Shown in pieces: positions 35,901 to 44,058 of a DNA stretch of 56,300 bases. Under the pieces are notes generated by a model. That model was not told the origin of the DNA. It saw only the letters and a list, made by a program, of their open reading frames with translations, and searched no databases. The stretch comes from CAYXEN01 sp964464035 (GTDB taxonomy: Bacteria; Krumholzibacteriota; Krumholzibacteriia; WVZY01), in the NCBI GenBank assembly GCA_964464035.1, contig CAYXEN010000012.1, positions 1 through 56,300 of the forward strand, read 5' to 3'. Position numbers and translations under genes: made by a program. Position 1 is the first letter of the stretch. Every line of letters starts with the position of its first letter.

Positions 35901-35991
35901 GTCGCCGGCGGGATCACCGGCCGAAGAACTCATCCTGGCCAAGACCAAGGTGCGCGAAGCCTTCGAGAATGCTTTTCGCCGGCTCGGCTGA
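32971..35991 (+). CDS. glnE: Bifunctional glutamine synthetase adenylyltransferase/deadenylase
   Basis: About 1006 residues with two nucleotidyltransferase halves. The N-terminal (deadenylase) site reads AMGKLGGRELNYSSDIDLVY, and the C-terminal (adenylylating) site reads LGSYGVGEPRPASDMDLIVV; both have the G-G..D-D triad. GDRRVKRILARYG and FRYEDLGMNTKERID also fit. It attaches AMP to GlnA under the control of PII. Frame opens at GTG 32935, but ATG 32971 is more likely. It runs against the grain of its neighbours and ends only 2 bases from the glnD stop, tail to tail. Confidence 0.95.
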   Translation: MRDRSIGRIKKLALDALKEVDSETIRERLRPIRPVSKNAADYFAALAKRLCVDDSSLERFSRMISAFLLGPDPEGSLLNLIRYLDATTSTGAFLNMIADSGPMLEMLAVTFGSSRYMADIIIRNPGLLYWLIAKSTWEKEDTVDDLVRDINDEIAKFNTRQGKLDALKRFHRKMILKIGVQDLLGERSMEKTTAGLSDLAEAVVRVVLDVASEESLLRSPDDEASRGGGPRFCVIAMGKLGGRELNYSSDIDLVYICDNLPEKELEAYHHLAERLTADLSEATDEGYLYRVDLRLRPDGTAGPIVNTLASMRIYYEQRGRPWEFQAYLKARPVAGDLELGRKFLRFISGLIYNPSSPYSPVADISLLRERIQESITFRDKAFNVKLMEGGIRDIEFIVQTLQLLHGSTVKAIRVTNTTEAVGRLLANKLIKKWEADILLQAYRFLRLVEHRLQMMHQLKTHTIPRSENDMRLLAERVSRGPLGRFTMEQFLESLTSHLNKIRIMSDSFFAGKEPRDTSLLLVLPAGDRRVKRILARYGIEDARRALDVIHNLAFGSFPDLLDRRARIALEDLLPRLLEETSLTGEPTRTLAGLAKISRASGNERSFYRFMHDEDAMRRLLVAMAGTSSLMAARLSLHPEVIDSLMEDPEEHLKLRLDELPAMNLSPPESAGKKELAAFADRLKSEKHRIELAAFAVDLKRGSLPDALSHAMAVFATRVAGGLFQSLGCAEKAALFALGSYGVGEPRPASDMDLIVVARPKSGAEQIEHIARKVRLMNEILTGHQVLKLDFRLRGEGANAPLLQDLDYYTDYFARRMSPWERIALAKCSFVCGSKPTADAFLGKLASIATRRFSPDEVTEILEMRAALEAKVKPSAATWETKRSRGGRYDIEYMCGVGLAASGFRYEDLGMNTKERIDAMSDMGLIDREERDSCRDAVDLFTLVEFLMELQEFPPPRTKEQRNRLNVYMKRTLALLGKSPAGSPAEELILAKTKVREAFENAFRRLG

Positions 35992-35993
35992 CG

Positions 35994-38657
35994 TCAACGA
36001 TCGACTTCGAGGGCTCTTTCCAGCGTTTTCCTTATCCTTCTTATGCGCGAGGCGCTCTTGACCTTGCCGCCGCCCGCTTCCTGCACGTAGAAAGCATCGA
36101 TCGCGCGGTTGGCCTCGGTGGAAATCCTCGCCCTGAAGATGCTGAGAGATTCGGCCGACAGAGCCCGCGTGATCCGGTAGAGCAGGCCCGGAACGTCGGG
36201 TGCGAAGATGTCGATTATGGTGAAATCGTTGGAAAGATCGTTCTCGAATTCCACCTTGATGGGAACCGGGATGGTCGTATCCCTTCTTCGCTTCCACCGG
36301 GATATGTGGCGTTCGAACGCCTTGCGGATGTCTTCCCTTCCCGCCAGGACGTCGTCGAGGTCGGACTGGATCTTGGCGATCCTCGCCTCGTCGATCGGGG
36401 AAGATTCGACGAGGCTTTCCACCTGGAAGATATCTATCACCTTGCCGTCCCCGCGCGTGAAGGCGAAAGCGAAGAGTATGTTGAGGTCGTTAACCGCGAG
36501 CACTCCGCAAAGTTCGGACAAGCGGTAAGGCTTGTCGAACGTGCAGAAGGTCACCTCGGCGGTGGTTCTTCCCTTCTTCACCGCCACGGTGCCCTTGCAT
36601 CCGTCCAGGCGGTCGATCAGCTCCATGTGCCGCCTCACCTGCGATGGGTTCATCGTCAGCAAGTACCTGCCGGGAAGCAGATCGAGGTGGGCGAGAGCCC
36701 TTCGCTTTTCCGATCCCTCGGCGAAGGCGCGGAGGATCGCCCGCTTGCGGGCCTTGTAAACGGCGTCCGGCTTCTTGTCCTTCTTCGCCATGAACTGGTA
36801 GGACTTGAGGTAGAGGTTCCAGAGAAGACTTCCCTTCCATTTCGTCCATACGATCGGAGAAGTCGCCTTCAGGTCGGCGTAGGTCAGGAGCGCGAGGAGC
36901 TTGAGATTCGTACGGTTCTTCACGCGCGCGCAGAAAGCCTGAAGGGTGCCGATATCAGTTGGGTCCCTCCTCTGGCTGAAATGCGACATCAGAAGATGCT
37001 TCTCGATCAGGAACGAGACGGACTCCGTGGTATCGGAGTCGACCCGGAGACGTTTCAGGATCTTTCGGGCCAGCACGGCGCCTTTCTTCGCGTGCCCCCT
37101 TCCCTCGACCTTGCCTATGTCGTGAAGAAACGCCGCCAGGTACAGGAGGCGCTTGTCGGCCACCTCGGAATAGATCCGGGCCAGGGGGGCGGGCCTCTTG
37201 GCGTTAGAGGACGCGAGTTCCTCGAGATTGCGCACGACGCGGAAGCTGTGTTCGTCCGCCGTGTAATGATGATATAGATCGTACCTCTTGAGACACGTGA
37301 GCCGGTCGTACTCGGGGATGATCCGCCCGAGGAACCCCGTTTCGTGCATCGAGCGCAGCGCGAGCGACAGGTTTCTCCCGTTTTCGAAAAGCGAGAGGAA
37401 ACTCTTGCGCATTCTCATCGTATGTGCTCGACCCTTCAAGGTCGTGTCGAGCGTTTCTTCCAGGCGCCTTTTCAGCGCCCGATCGAGTTTCAGGCCTTCC
37501 TTCTTCTGTCTTTCGAAGACATAGAGAGGTTCGCGCCGGATTCTCTCGCGGTCGAGGCGCAGCGACAGCGCTCGTACGCTGTGGGGCTTGCGCCCGCCGG
37601 TGAGAGCGCGCACGTTCCCGCCGTGTTCGAGTTCTTCGAGGACGTCCTCTATGATGTGGTAGACCGTGCGCGTGTGCATGTAGTAATCGCGCATGAAGAG
37701 CTCTACGTCGAGATGGTCCCCCCTGGCCCCGTACCCGAGACGCCTCGTGATCGTCCTCTGCATCTTGACGGTGAGGTGGTCCTGCTTCGATCGGCTGGCC
37801 AGGTGGAGTTCGACCCTCGTCCTCAGCAGAAAATCGTAGGCCCGCTCGAGTGCGGCGGTCTCGCCGGGGAGAAGAAAGCCCTTCTTTCTGAGCGCATCGA
37901 GCCCCGTCACGCCCCGGACGCCGAAAACCATCCCCATCCAGACGAGCGTTTGGTAGTCGCGAAGCCCCCCGGGACTGAGTTTCACGTTAGGTTCGACGAG
38001 CTGGTAGCTTCCCCCGTACTTGTCGTGGCGCTTGAGAGCGTCCTTTATCTTGCGCTTGATGAACAGTTCGCGATCGGACCGCTTGAGCCGGGTGATCTGC
38101 CGGCTCACCACGCGGTCGAGTTCCCGCGAACCGCAGAGCCATCGACTCTCGATGAGAGCGGTTCGCGCATCGAAGTTCCGGGCGATGACTCCTTCACTCT
38201 CGACCAGGGATTGCACGCTGTGTCCCAGCTCGAAGCCCACGTCCCAGAGAAGCCGGACGAACGATCCGGCTATCTTCCTTGCAAGCGCCGTCTTGCGCTT
38301 GCAAAGGATGAGCAGATCGACGTCGGAATACGGGGCGAGCTCCGCCCTGCCGTATCCCCCCATCGCGATGACGGCGATGCCCGTGGAGCGGGGATCGACT
38401 TCGCTCTCGCGCACTGCCCGTTCGAAAACCAGCTTCACCAGAGTGTCGACCGACGAGCTGTACGCCCTCACGAAATCCAGGCCGCTCGACCTCGATACTT
38501 CTCCGGCGATGAGATCCTGCTTGATCCGGTGGTGGTAGTTTCTGGCCAGGGCGATGAACCTGTCCAGAGGCAGGGACGGATCGGCGGCAAGCAACGCGGA
38601 ATCAGGCGGACCGGTGCCACCCGCCGCCCGATTCTTCTTTTTGGTAGCAGAGGACAT
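35994..38657 (-). CDS. glnD: Protein-PII uridylyltransferase / uridylyl-removing enzyme
   Basis: About 887 residues; senses glutamine and sets the uridylylation of PII. Nucleotidyltransferase site AMGGYGRAELAPYSDVDLL (about 98-116), HD domain YLAAFLHDIGKVEGRGH with LIEKHLLMSH, and two ACT domains at the end (NILFAFAFTRGDGKVIDIFQ and FTIIDIFAPDVPGLLYRIT). All catalytic residues are kept. TTG (38660) precedes ATG (38657) directly; GGAG is 8 bases before the ATG. It lies 63 bases after glnA and shares its promoter. Confidence 0.96.
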   Translation of the reverse strand: MSSATKKKNRAAGGTGPPDSALLAADPSLPLDRFIALARNYHHRIKQDLIAGEVSRSSGLDFVRAYSSSVDTLVKLVFERAVRESEVDPRSTGIAVIAMGGYGRAELAPYSDVDLLILCKRKTALARKIAGSFVRLLWDVGFELGHSVQSLVESEGVIARNFDARTALIESRWLCGSRELDRVVSRQITRLKRSDRELFIKRKIKDALKRHDKYGGSYQLVEPNVKLSPGGLRDYQTLVWMGMVFGVRGVTGLDALRKKGFLLPGETAALERAYDFLLRTRVELHLASRSKQDHLTVKMQRTITRRLGYGARGDHLDVELFMRDYYMHTRTVYHIIEDVLEELEHGGNVRALTGGRKPHSVRALSLRLDRERIRREPLYVFERQKKEGLKLDRALKRRLEETLDTTLKGRAHTMRMRKSFLSLFENGRNLSLALRSMHETGFLGRIIPEYDRLTCLKRYDLYHHYTADEHSFRVVRNLEELASSNAKRPAPLARIYSEVADKRLLYLAAFLHDIGKVEGRGHAKKGAVLARKILKRLRVDSDTTESVSFLIEKHLLMSHFSQRRDPTDIGTLQAFCARVKNRTNLKLLALLTYADLKATSPIVWTKWKGSLLWNLYLKSYQFMAKKDKKPDAVYKARKRAILRAFAEGSEKRRALAHLDLLPGRYLLTMNPSQVRRHMELIDRLDGCKGTVAVKKGRTTAEVTFCTFDKPYRLSELCGVLAVNDLNILFAFAFTRGDGKVIDIFQVESLVESSPIDEARIAKIQSDLDDVLAGREDIRKAFERHISRWKRRRDTTIPVPIKVEFENDLSNDFTIIDIFAPDVPGLLYRITRALSAESLSIFRARISTEANRAIDAFYVQEAGGGKVKSASRIRRIRKTLERALEVDR

Positions 38658-38720
38658 CAAGTCGGCTCCGGCGTTCCCGGCATCCGCCCGGTCGAATCTT
38701 CCCTCCGGAGTTCCACCCGA

Positions 38721-40142
38721 TCATGCATCGTAGTAGAGGAAGAACTCGAAGGGATGCGGTCTCTGCGCCAAGGCCTTTATCTCCCTTTCCCGCTTGTAGT
38801 CCACCCAGGTCTGGATCACGTCTTCGGTGAACACGTCCCCTTTGAGGAGGAAGTCGTGATCGTCCTCGAGCGCTTTCAAGGCTTCATCGAGCGAACCCGG
38901 GGTCTTGGGAATGTTCGCAAGCTCCTCGGGAGGAAGATCGTATATGTTCTTGTCCAGCGGCTCCCCCGGATGAATCCTGTTCTCGATGCCGTCCAGCCCC
39001 GCCATCAACATGGCCGCGAAGGCCAGGTAGGGATTGCAGGTCGGATCGGGACAGCGGAACTCGATCCTCTTCGCCTTGGGAGACGGCGAATACATGGGGA
39101 TCCTCACCGCGGCGCTCCGGTTCCGCTGCGAGTAAGCAAGGTTCACCGGCGCCTCGAATCCGGGAACGAGACGTTTGTACGAGTTGGTAGTGGGATTCGT
39201 GAAAGCAAGGAGCGCCGGGGCATGCTTGAGCAGGCCGCCTATATAATATAGAGCGGTCTCGCTCAACCCGGCGTACCCGTTGCCGGCGAAGAGCGGCTTG
39301 CCTTCCTTCCAAAGACTCTGGTGGACGTGCATGCCGGTGCCGTTGTCGTTGAACACCGGCTTGGCCATGAACGTGGCCGTCTTGTTGTGCTTCCTCGCAA
39401 CGTTGCGGATTATGTACTTGTAGAGGAGGAGCTTGTCGCCCATCGTCGTGAGCCCGTCGAACTTCAGGTCTATCTCCGATTGGCCCGCAGTGGCCACTTC
39501 GTGGTGTTGCGCTTCCACCTCGCAGCCGGCGGAGATCAACGTGAGCATCATCTCGGAGCGGATGTCCTGCAACGAATCGGTCGGAGGCACGGGGAAGTAG
39601 CCTTCCTTGAAACGGGGTTTGTAACCGAGATTCGGCTCCTCGTCGCGCCCGGAGTTCCAGCAGCCTTCATCCGAGTCGATGAAGTAGTATCCCATGTTCT
39701 CCTTCTGATCGAACCTCACGTCGTCGAAAATGAAGAACTCCGCCTCGGGACCGAAGAAAGATTCGTCCGCCAGACCCGTGCTGTTCAGGTAGCGCTCCGC
39801 TTTCAAGGCGATGGCCCTCGGGTCGCGCGAGTATCTCTCCTTCGTTATGGGATCGTATATGTTGCCTATCAGGCTCAAAGTGGGTTCCTCTGTGAAGGGA
39901 TCCATGATCGCGGTATCGGGATCAGGGATGACCAGCATGTCGCTTTCGTTGATGTTCCGCCAACCCCGTATGCTGGAACCGTCGAACCCCACGCCTTCTT
40001 CGAACAACTCCTCGGTCAACTGGTCGGCGGGAACGCTGAAATGCTGCCACGTTCCCGGGAAATCGAGGAACTTGAAATCGACAACGGTGACACCGTTCTC
40101 TTCGGCGAACTTGATGACCTCCTGCGGAGTTCTCTTCTTCAT
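38721..40142 (-). CDS. glnA: Glutamine synthetase, type I (adenylylated form)
   Basis: 473 residues. Motifs: FDGSSIRGW, FFGPEAEFFIFDDV, HHEVATAGQSEIDLKF, KPVFNDNGTGMHVHQSLW and RIEFRCPDPTCNPYLAF. The adenylylation site is kept as KNIYDLPPEEL with Tyr401, which matches the presence of glnE nearby. This makes ammonia assimilation subject to the GlnD-PII-GlnE cascade. The ATG at 40142 has GGAGG 9 bases upstream. Confidence 0.97.
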   Translation of the reverse strand: MKKRTPQEVIKFAEENGVTVVDFKFLDFPGTWQHFSVPADQLTEELFEEGVGFDGSSIRGWRNINESDMLVIPDPDTAIMDPFTEEPTLSLIGNIYDPITKERYSRDPRAIALKAERYLNSTGLADESFFGPEAEFFIFDDVRFDQKENMGYYFIDSDEGCWNSGRDEEPNLGYKPRFKEGYFPVPPTDSLQDIRSEMMLTLISAGCEVEAQHHEVATAGQSEIDLKFDGLTTMGDKLLLYKYIIRNVARKHNKTATFMAKPVFNDNGTGMHVHQSLWKEGKPLFAGNGYAGLSETALYYIGGLLKHAPALLAFTNPTTNSYKRLVPGFEAPVNLAYSQRNRSAAVRIPMYSPSPKAKRIEFRCPDPTCNPYLAFAAMLMAGLDGIENRIHPGEPLDKNIYDLPPEELANIPKTPGSLDEALKALEDDHDFLLKGDVFTEDVIQTWVDYKREREIKALAQRPHPFEFFLYYDA

Positions 40143-40189
40143 GGGACTCAACCTCCAGGAATTGGACACGAACCCTCGAGCCTGACCGA

Positions 40190-40203
40190 CTCTCGATCGA
40201 GAG
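40190..40203. promoter_or_regulatory. 14-base palindrome in the glnA leader
   Basis: CTCTCGATCGAGAG is a perfect palindrome about 23 bases downstream of the -10 box of glnA, so it would be near +16 to +29 of the transcript. Its place suits a repressor or roadblock site or a small RNA hairpin. Confidence 0.45.
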
Positions 40204-40225
40204 CCCGCCTGAAAATAAAAAAGTC

Positions 40226-40254
40226 TATTTAAAAGAATCCACCGTCATTGTCAA
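40226..40254 (-). promoter_or_regulatory. Sigma-70 promoter of glnA-glnD
   Basis: TTGACA (40249-40254), exactly 17 bases, TAAATA (40226-40231) in an AT-rich patch. This is a strong housekeeping promoter; no sigma-54 element was found, unlike enteric glnA. Confidence 0.85.
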
Positions 40255-40374
40255 CCCCGAACCGTTTTTTCATCCACCAGGACGCAAAATCCATCGGAAT
40301 CCGGGCGCCGGTCCTGAAGCATTTCTTCCCCGCGGGCGGGCGCCGTCACAGGGGGATCGCAAGAGCGGGCTTCT

Positions 40375-41967
40375 CTAGGAAGAGCCGTACCGATCCATCT
40401 CCTCCCTCTCCTCCTCCAGCTCGGCCATGGCGCTGCCCAAGTACCAGAGGAGGTCGCCCGCCTTGACGCCGCGGAGCCCCCAGTCCTCCGATGCCAGCTC
40501 GCCGGCTTTCCCCTGGAGGAACGCCGCCAGCGCGGCGGCATCCACCGCGGAAGCCCCCTGGGCCAGAAAGCTCCCCGCGACGCCGGTCAATACGTCGCCC
40601 GTTCCTCCGGTCGCCAGAGCGGAGTTGCCGTGGAGCCCCACGAGCACCTCTCCATCCGGCGAAGATATCAAGGTAGGGGCCCCCTTGTGCAGCAACACGA
40701 GGTCGAGGCTCCCTGCGATCTCCCTCGTCACGTCTATCCTGGCCGAGGGTTCCGAGGGAATCTCCCGGGAAAGGAGCCGGGCGAGTTCGCCGGAGTGCGG
40801 CGTGATGATCAGCGGGGCCGATACGCGCGAGAGCATTTCACTCTTGTCCCGGTAGGCCGTGATACCGTCCGCATCCAATACTACCGGCTTCTCGCTCTTC
40901 GCCACGAGAGTCCTGACGAACTCATCCGTGGCTTCGTTCCTTCCCAGGCCGGGACCGACGGCCAGGGCATCCGCCCTTTCCAGGAAGGGCGAGAGGACGT
41001 CGAAAGCATCCGGCGAAACGGTTCCGTCACCCGTCTCGGGGAGGGGAACTACTATCGCCTCCTTGATACCTGCCTGCATGATCGTCCTTATTCCGGCCGG
41101 CACCGCGAGATAGACCATGCCGCAGCCTCCCCTCAGAGCCGCTTCGGCGCTCAAGAGGGCAGCACCCGTGAAGGTCCGGCTCCCGGCCACTATCAAGAGT
41201 GTCCCACACTCATACTTGTACGTGTCGGGGTCTCGCGGCGGGAGGCGCAGCGCGGCCTCTTCGTCGTCCAGGAGGTGGATGCCGGAGGAATGGGCCTCGA
41301 CGACATCTTCAGGAAAACCGATATCGGCATATATCAGTTCGCCGACGTGTGACTTGCCCGGATGAAAGAAAAGCCCCAGCTTGGGACGCCCTATGGTGAC
41401 CGTGTAGTCGGCTTTCACCGCTTCGCCGGGGACTTCACCGGAATCGCCGTCGACACCGGAAGGCATGTCGATGCTGACGATCGGCAATCCGGAGCGGTTG
41501 ATGACCCTCACTACTTCGAGGGCCTTGCCCCTGAGAGCGCCCTTTATCCCCGTTCCAAAGAGCCCGTCGATCACAAGCTCAGCGTCGGCCAGATCCTTGT
41601 CGACCAGTTCGGGCCAGTCGGGTCTCTCCACGCTGAATTCCTTCAATCTCTTCTCGCGCTTCGCAATCTTCGCGAGCCTCTCGTAGTTCTTGAGCGAATC
41701 CATGCTGAATTTCTCCGGATGTTTCAAGAGGTGAACGGAGCAGGCGCAACCATTCTCGGTGAGATACCTGGCGGTCACGAGCGCGTCCCCACCGTTGTTG
41801 CCGGAGCCGGCGAAGATGGATATCTTGGGCCTCTCCTCACCGAGTATCCCCAGTATGAAATCGGCGACCGTCATCCCCGCCCTCTCCATGAGCTCGATGC
41901 CCGGGCAGAAACGATCGATCGTCTCCTCGTCCACCTTTTTCATCTCGGCGCTGGTCAGTATCTCCAT
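40375..41967 (-). CDS. nnr: Bifunctional NAD(P)H-hydrate epimerase / ADP-dependent dehydratase
   Basis: 530 residues repairing hydrated NADH and NADPH. The N-terminal epimerase part (YjeF-N, 1-215) has AGSGNNGGDALVTARYL and DMPSGVDGDSGEV; the C-terminal dehydratase part (about 235-515) has GTLLIVAGSRTFTGAALLS, VGPGLGRN, VLDADGI, ITPHSGE and TGGTGDVLTG. It follows the HAD gene by 23 bases. Confidence 0.95.
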   Translation of the reverse strand: MEILTSAEMKKVDEETIDRFCPGIELMERAGMTVADFILGILGEERPKISIFAGSGNNGGDALVTARYLTENGCACSVHLLKHPEKFSMDSLKNYERLAKIAKREKRLKEFSVERPDWPELVDKDLADAELVIDGLFGTGIKGALRGKALEVVRVINRSGLPIVSIDMPSGVDGDSGEVPGEAVKADYTVTIGRPKLGLFFHPGKSHVGELIYADIGFPEDVVEAHSSGIHLLDDEEAALRLPPRDPDTYKYECGTLLIVAGSRTFTGAALLSAEAALRGGCGMVYLAVPAGIRTIMQAGIKEAIVVPLPETGDGTVSPDAFDVLSPFLERADALAVGPGLGRNEATDEFVRTLVAKSEKPVVLDADGITAYRDKSEMLSRVSAPLIITPHSGELARLLSREIPSEPSARIDVTREIAGSLDLVLLHKGAPTLISSPDGEVLVGLHGNSALATGGTGDVLTGVAGSFLAQGASAVDAAALAAFLQGKAGELASEDWGLRGVKAGDLLWYLGSAMAELEEEREEMDRYGSS

Positions 41968-41990
41968 GCTTTCCTTTCGTATCAGCCCGG

Positions 41991-42677
41991 TCAGGACCGC
42001 CCGTTGATGTCGTCCACGATGTCGATGAGCTCGATGATATCGTCTATCTCGTACCTGGCGTCCGACTCCTCGGTGCCGAATGTATTGCCGTAGCGGGCGA
42101 AGACTGTGGTTATACCGACCTTCGCCGCCCCGGTGATGTCGCGCTCGGGCCAGTCTCCCACCATGATCGCTTCGCTCGGTTCCACTTTGAAAGTGTCCAG
42201 CACGCGGCGGAAAGGCACAGGGCTGGGCTTGAGCTCACCCGTGTCATCGAACGTGATGACCAGATCGAAAATGTGGTGAAGCTGGAGGTAACAGAGTCTC
42301 AGCCATGCTTCCTTGCGCGGCGCATCCGAGACGACGGCAAGCTTGATACCCCTTTTCATGAGTTCGATCAACGTCACCTTGACGTGCGGGTAGAGTACGA
42401 GTGAAGCTTCCCTCGCCCTCCTGTAGGCCACTATGCCGGCGGCCTGAACCTTGTAATCAACGCGACCGAGAAGGTCTTTCAAGACCTCGTCGAATACGTA
42501 CTGGAACTCGATGCCCCTCTCGTCGTATATCCGGTAGATCTTTTCTTTGATCTTGTCGGCGGGGAAAACCAAGCCGGCGTCGGTCATAGCTTCCACGGCT
42601 GCGTCCACCGCGTTTTCCTTCATCCTCTTGAAATCGGTCAGCGTATTGTCCAAATCGAAAATGGCGACTTTGATCAT
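41991..42677 (-). CDS. HAD-superfamily hydrolase
   Basis: 228 residues. Motif I FDLDNTLTDF, motif II AVVSDAP, motif III region KPSPVPFRRVL and motif IV MVGDWPERDITGA define a phosphoglycolate-phosphatase-like (subfamily IA) enzyme with a helical cap. Substrate unknown. The frame opens 52 codons earlier, but ATG 42677 (MIKVAIFDLDNTL) fits the family. First gene of a two-gene unit with nnr and divergent from the CPBP protease gene. Confidence 0.9.
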   Translation of the reverse strand: MIKVAIFDLDNTLTDFKRMKENAVDAAVEAMTDAGLVFPADKIKEKIYRIYDERGIEFQYVFDEVLKDLLGRVDYKVQAAGIVAYRRAREASLVLYPHVKVTLIELMKRGIKLAVVSDAPRKEAWLRLCYLQLHHIFDLVITFDDTGELKPSPVPFRRVLDTFKVEPSEAIMVGDWPERDITGAAKVGITTVFARYGNTFGTEESDARYEIDDIIELIDIVDDINGRS

Positions 42678-42689
42678 GGCAACTACCTG

Positions 42690-42716
42690 TTGGAATGCGA
42701 AGGCCGCTGGTATAAT
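42690..42716 (+). promoter_or_regulatory. Promoter of the CPBP protease gene
   Basis: A perfect TATAAT (42711-42716) with an extended -10 (TGGTATAAT) lies 55 bases before the ATG. TTGGAA at 42690-42695 could be the -35, with a short 15-base spacer. Confidence 0.6.
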
Positions 42717-42771
42717 ATTGGAGTGAGGAACGCCCACCCATCGGAAGCGAAATGTCGACAGAGGTAGCTTA

Positions 42772-43602
42772 ATGGAAGAACATCCAAGGCGCAACCCGGA
42801 ATTTGAAGCCCGCAATATCTTCAGCGCCGCCAACCATTACTTGATTCTTCTCTTCGGCTTGAGCTGCCTCGCCGCGAGCATTCTGCTGCAAATCCTCTTT
42901 TTCATCGCGGGACGATTCCGCATCGGCATACCGGTGTCCGACATGCTGGGCATAGTTCTGCCCGTGTATCTGCTCACCCGCCGGTTCCCCGACGGCTTCG
43001 CCAGCCAGTTGAAGCTGGGCCTTCCCGAGGCGGGCATGCTCCTGCGCGTGGTCCTGGCCAGTTTCGTGGCGGTGGTGGTGACTGATTACATCTACATCTT
43101 CTCCATGCACTTCATCCCTCCCCCCGAAGGTTACATCGAGAATCTCAACGCCCTCAAGCCCGACGGGCCGGTCATGTTCGCAATCACTTTCCTGGGGATC
43201 TGCCTGATCGCCCCCTTCGCCGAGGAACTCCTCTTTCGCGGTCTAGTCCAGCAGGTGTTCGCCTTCAACATGAATCCCGTGGCCGCGTTGGTCCTGGCCG
43301 GGTTGCTTTTCGGAGCGGCCCATTGGAGCGCCCACCTGCTCATCACCGTAGCCGTGTTCGGGATCTTCCTGGGATACATCTTCTTCGCCACGGGCAACCT
43401 CACCTACACGGTGATCGCTCATGGGATCTTCAACACAGTGTCCTTCTTCGAGCTTTCTTTCGGCTCCAAGGAATCCCTCGCCGATCCGCCCTTTTACACC
43501 CAGCACCTGTGGGTATTCTTCGCCTCTCTCATCGTGCTCCTGTTGCTTCTCAAGAAAATGAAAAAGGGAGCCGAGGAAACCAGGGCTCCCAGGATACCTT
43601 GA
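42772..43602 (+). CDS. CPBP-family intramembrane metalloprotease
   Basis: 276 residues with about seven membrane segments. The three family motifs are present: PFAEELLFRG (EExxxR), FGAAHW and AHGIFN. Relatives process prenylated proteins or act in membrane-protein turnover; the substrate here is unknown. GAGG lies 7 bases before the ATG. The last 20 codons contain a terminator that works for the facing gene. Confidence 0.9.
   Translation: MEEHPRRNPEFEARNIFSAANHYLILLFGLSCLAASILLQILFFIAGRFRIGIPVSDMLGIVLPVYLLTRRFPDGFASQLKLGLPEAGMLLRVVLASFVAVVVTDYIYIFSMHFIPPPEGYIENLNALKPDGPVMFAITFLGICLIAPFAEELLFRGLVQQVFAFNMNPVAALVLAGLLFGAAHWSAHLLITVAVFGIFLGYIFFATGNLTYTVIAHGIFNTVSFFELSFGSKESLADPPFYTQHLWVFFASLIVLLLLLKKMKKGAEETRAPRIP
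43561..43590 (-). terminator. Intrinsic terminator for the zinc-ribbon gene, inside the CPBP coding end
   Basis: GGGAGCC (43566-43572) pairs with GGCTCCC (43584-43590); read on the minus strand the hairpin is followed by TTTTTCATTTTC. It lies 28 bases after the stop of the 63-residue gene and overlaps the last codons of the plus-strand gene. Confidence 0.7.
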
Positions 43603-43617
43603 GACTTTGCGAAACGC

Positions 43618-43809
43618 CTACTTCACCGAAGTGCTGATGTCCCTTCCGAGACTTATCTCGCCGTTGTCGATGCGGATGTTGAATCCGCACTCCGGGTTGT
43701 TGCAAACCCATGCTTTGTACATAATGGGGGCACCGTCCCGTCCGTAGTCCGACAGGGGAAGAAGAACTCCGTTCTTGCACTTCAAACACTCTGTAAAATT
43801 CTTTTCCAT
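43618..43809 (-). CDS. Small zinc-ribbon-like protein of unknown function
   Basis: 63 residues. It has CLKCKNG near the start and a second pair in WVCNNPECGFN, which fits a four-Cys zinc ribbon with the knuckles about 27 residues apart. Several acidic and hydrophobic residues follow (NGEISLGRDIS). No family is recognised. ATG 43809 is the likely start; the Shine-Dalgarno is weak. Its message appears to start near 44052 and to pass through a structured leader with an internal terminator. A dedicated terminator follows it. Confidence 0.75.
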   Translation of the reverse strand: MEKNFTECLKCKNGVLLPLSDYGRDGAPIMYKAWVCNNPECGFNIRIDNGEISLGRDISTSVK

Positions 43810-43897
43810 AGTCCACACCGGATGTCGCTGTCCGGCCGCTTCACCTCCATCTCCAACACAAGGCCGTGAGAATTTTACGGGGACCCCCGAAAGTGGG

Positions 43898-44052
43898 AAA
43901 AAAGCTGGGGACGGCTTTCTTCACCGCTTGACCCCACCAGCAGCCCCCTATGAAGCTTCCGGGAAAAGGCGCACAAGAGGATCGCGCCGATGGCTCGCCT
44001 GAAGATGACCCCTTTACGTTCTCTTCCCGAGGAAGCAATCCCGTTTACAATG
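43898..44052 (-). ncRNA. Structured small RNA or attenuated leader (about 155 nt)
   Basis: Bounded by a near-consensus promoter (next entry) and by a terminator: GGGG-TCAAG-CGG and CCG-T-CCCC pair (43907-43935), followed on the minus strand by GCTTTTTT. In between, GCTTC (minus, 44032-44036) pairs with GAAGC (43955-43959), and after a 2-base bulge a 9-bp stem CGGGAAGAG / CTTTTCCCG continues it, enclosing a GGCGC/GCGCC hairpin. No reading frame is convincing. It could be a free RNA or a riboswitch-like attenuator for the zinc-ribbon gene that begins 88 bases downstream. No known family is recognised. Confidence 0.55.
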
Positions 44053-44058
44053 GCCAAT

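Noticed and set aside
35649..39251. Two long plus-strand frames (542 and 635 codons) opposite glnD and glnA
   Set aside because: They are shadows of glnD and glnA, whose motifs are complete; no ribosome binding site or domain supports them.
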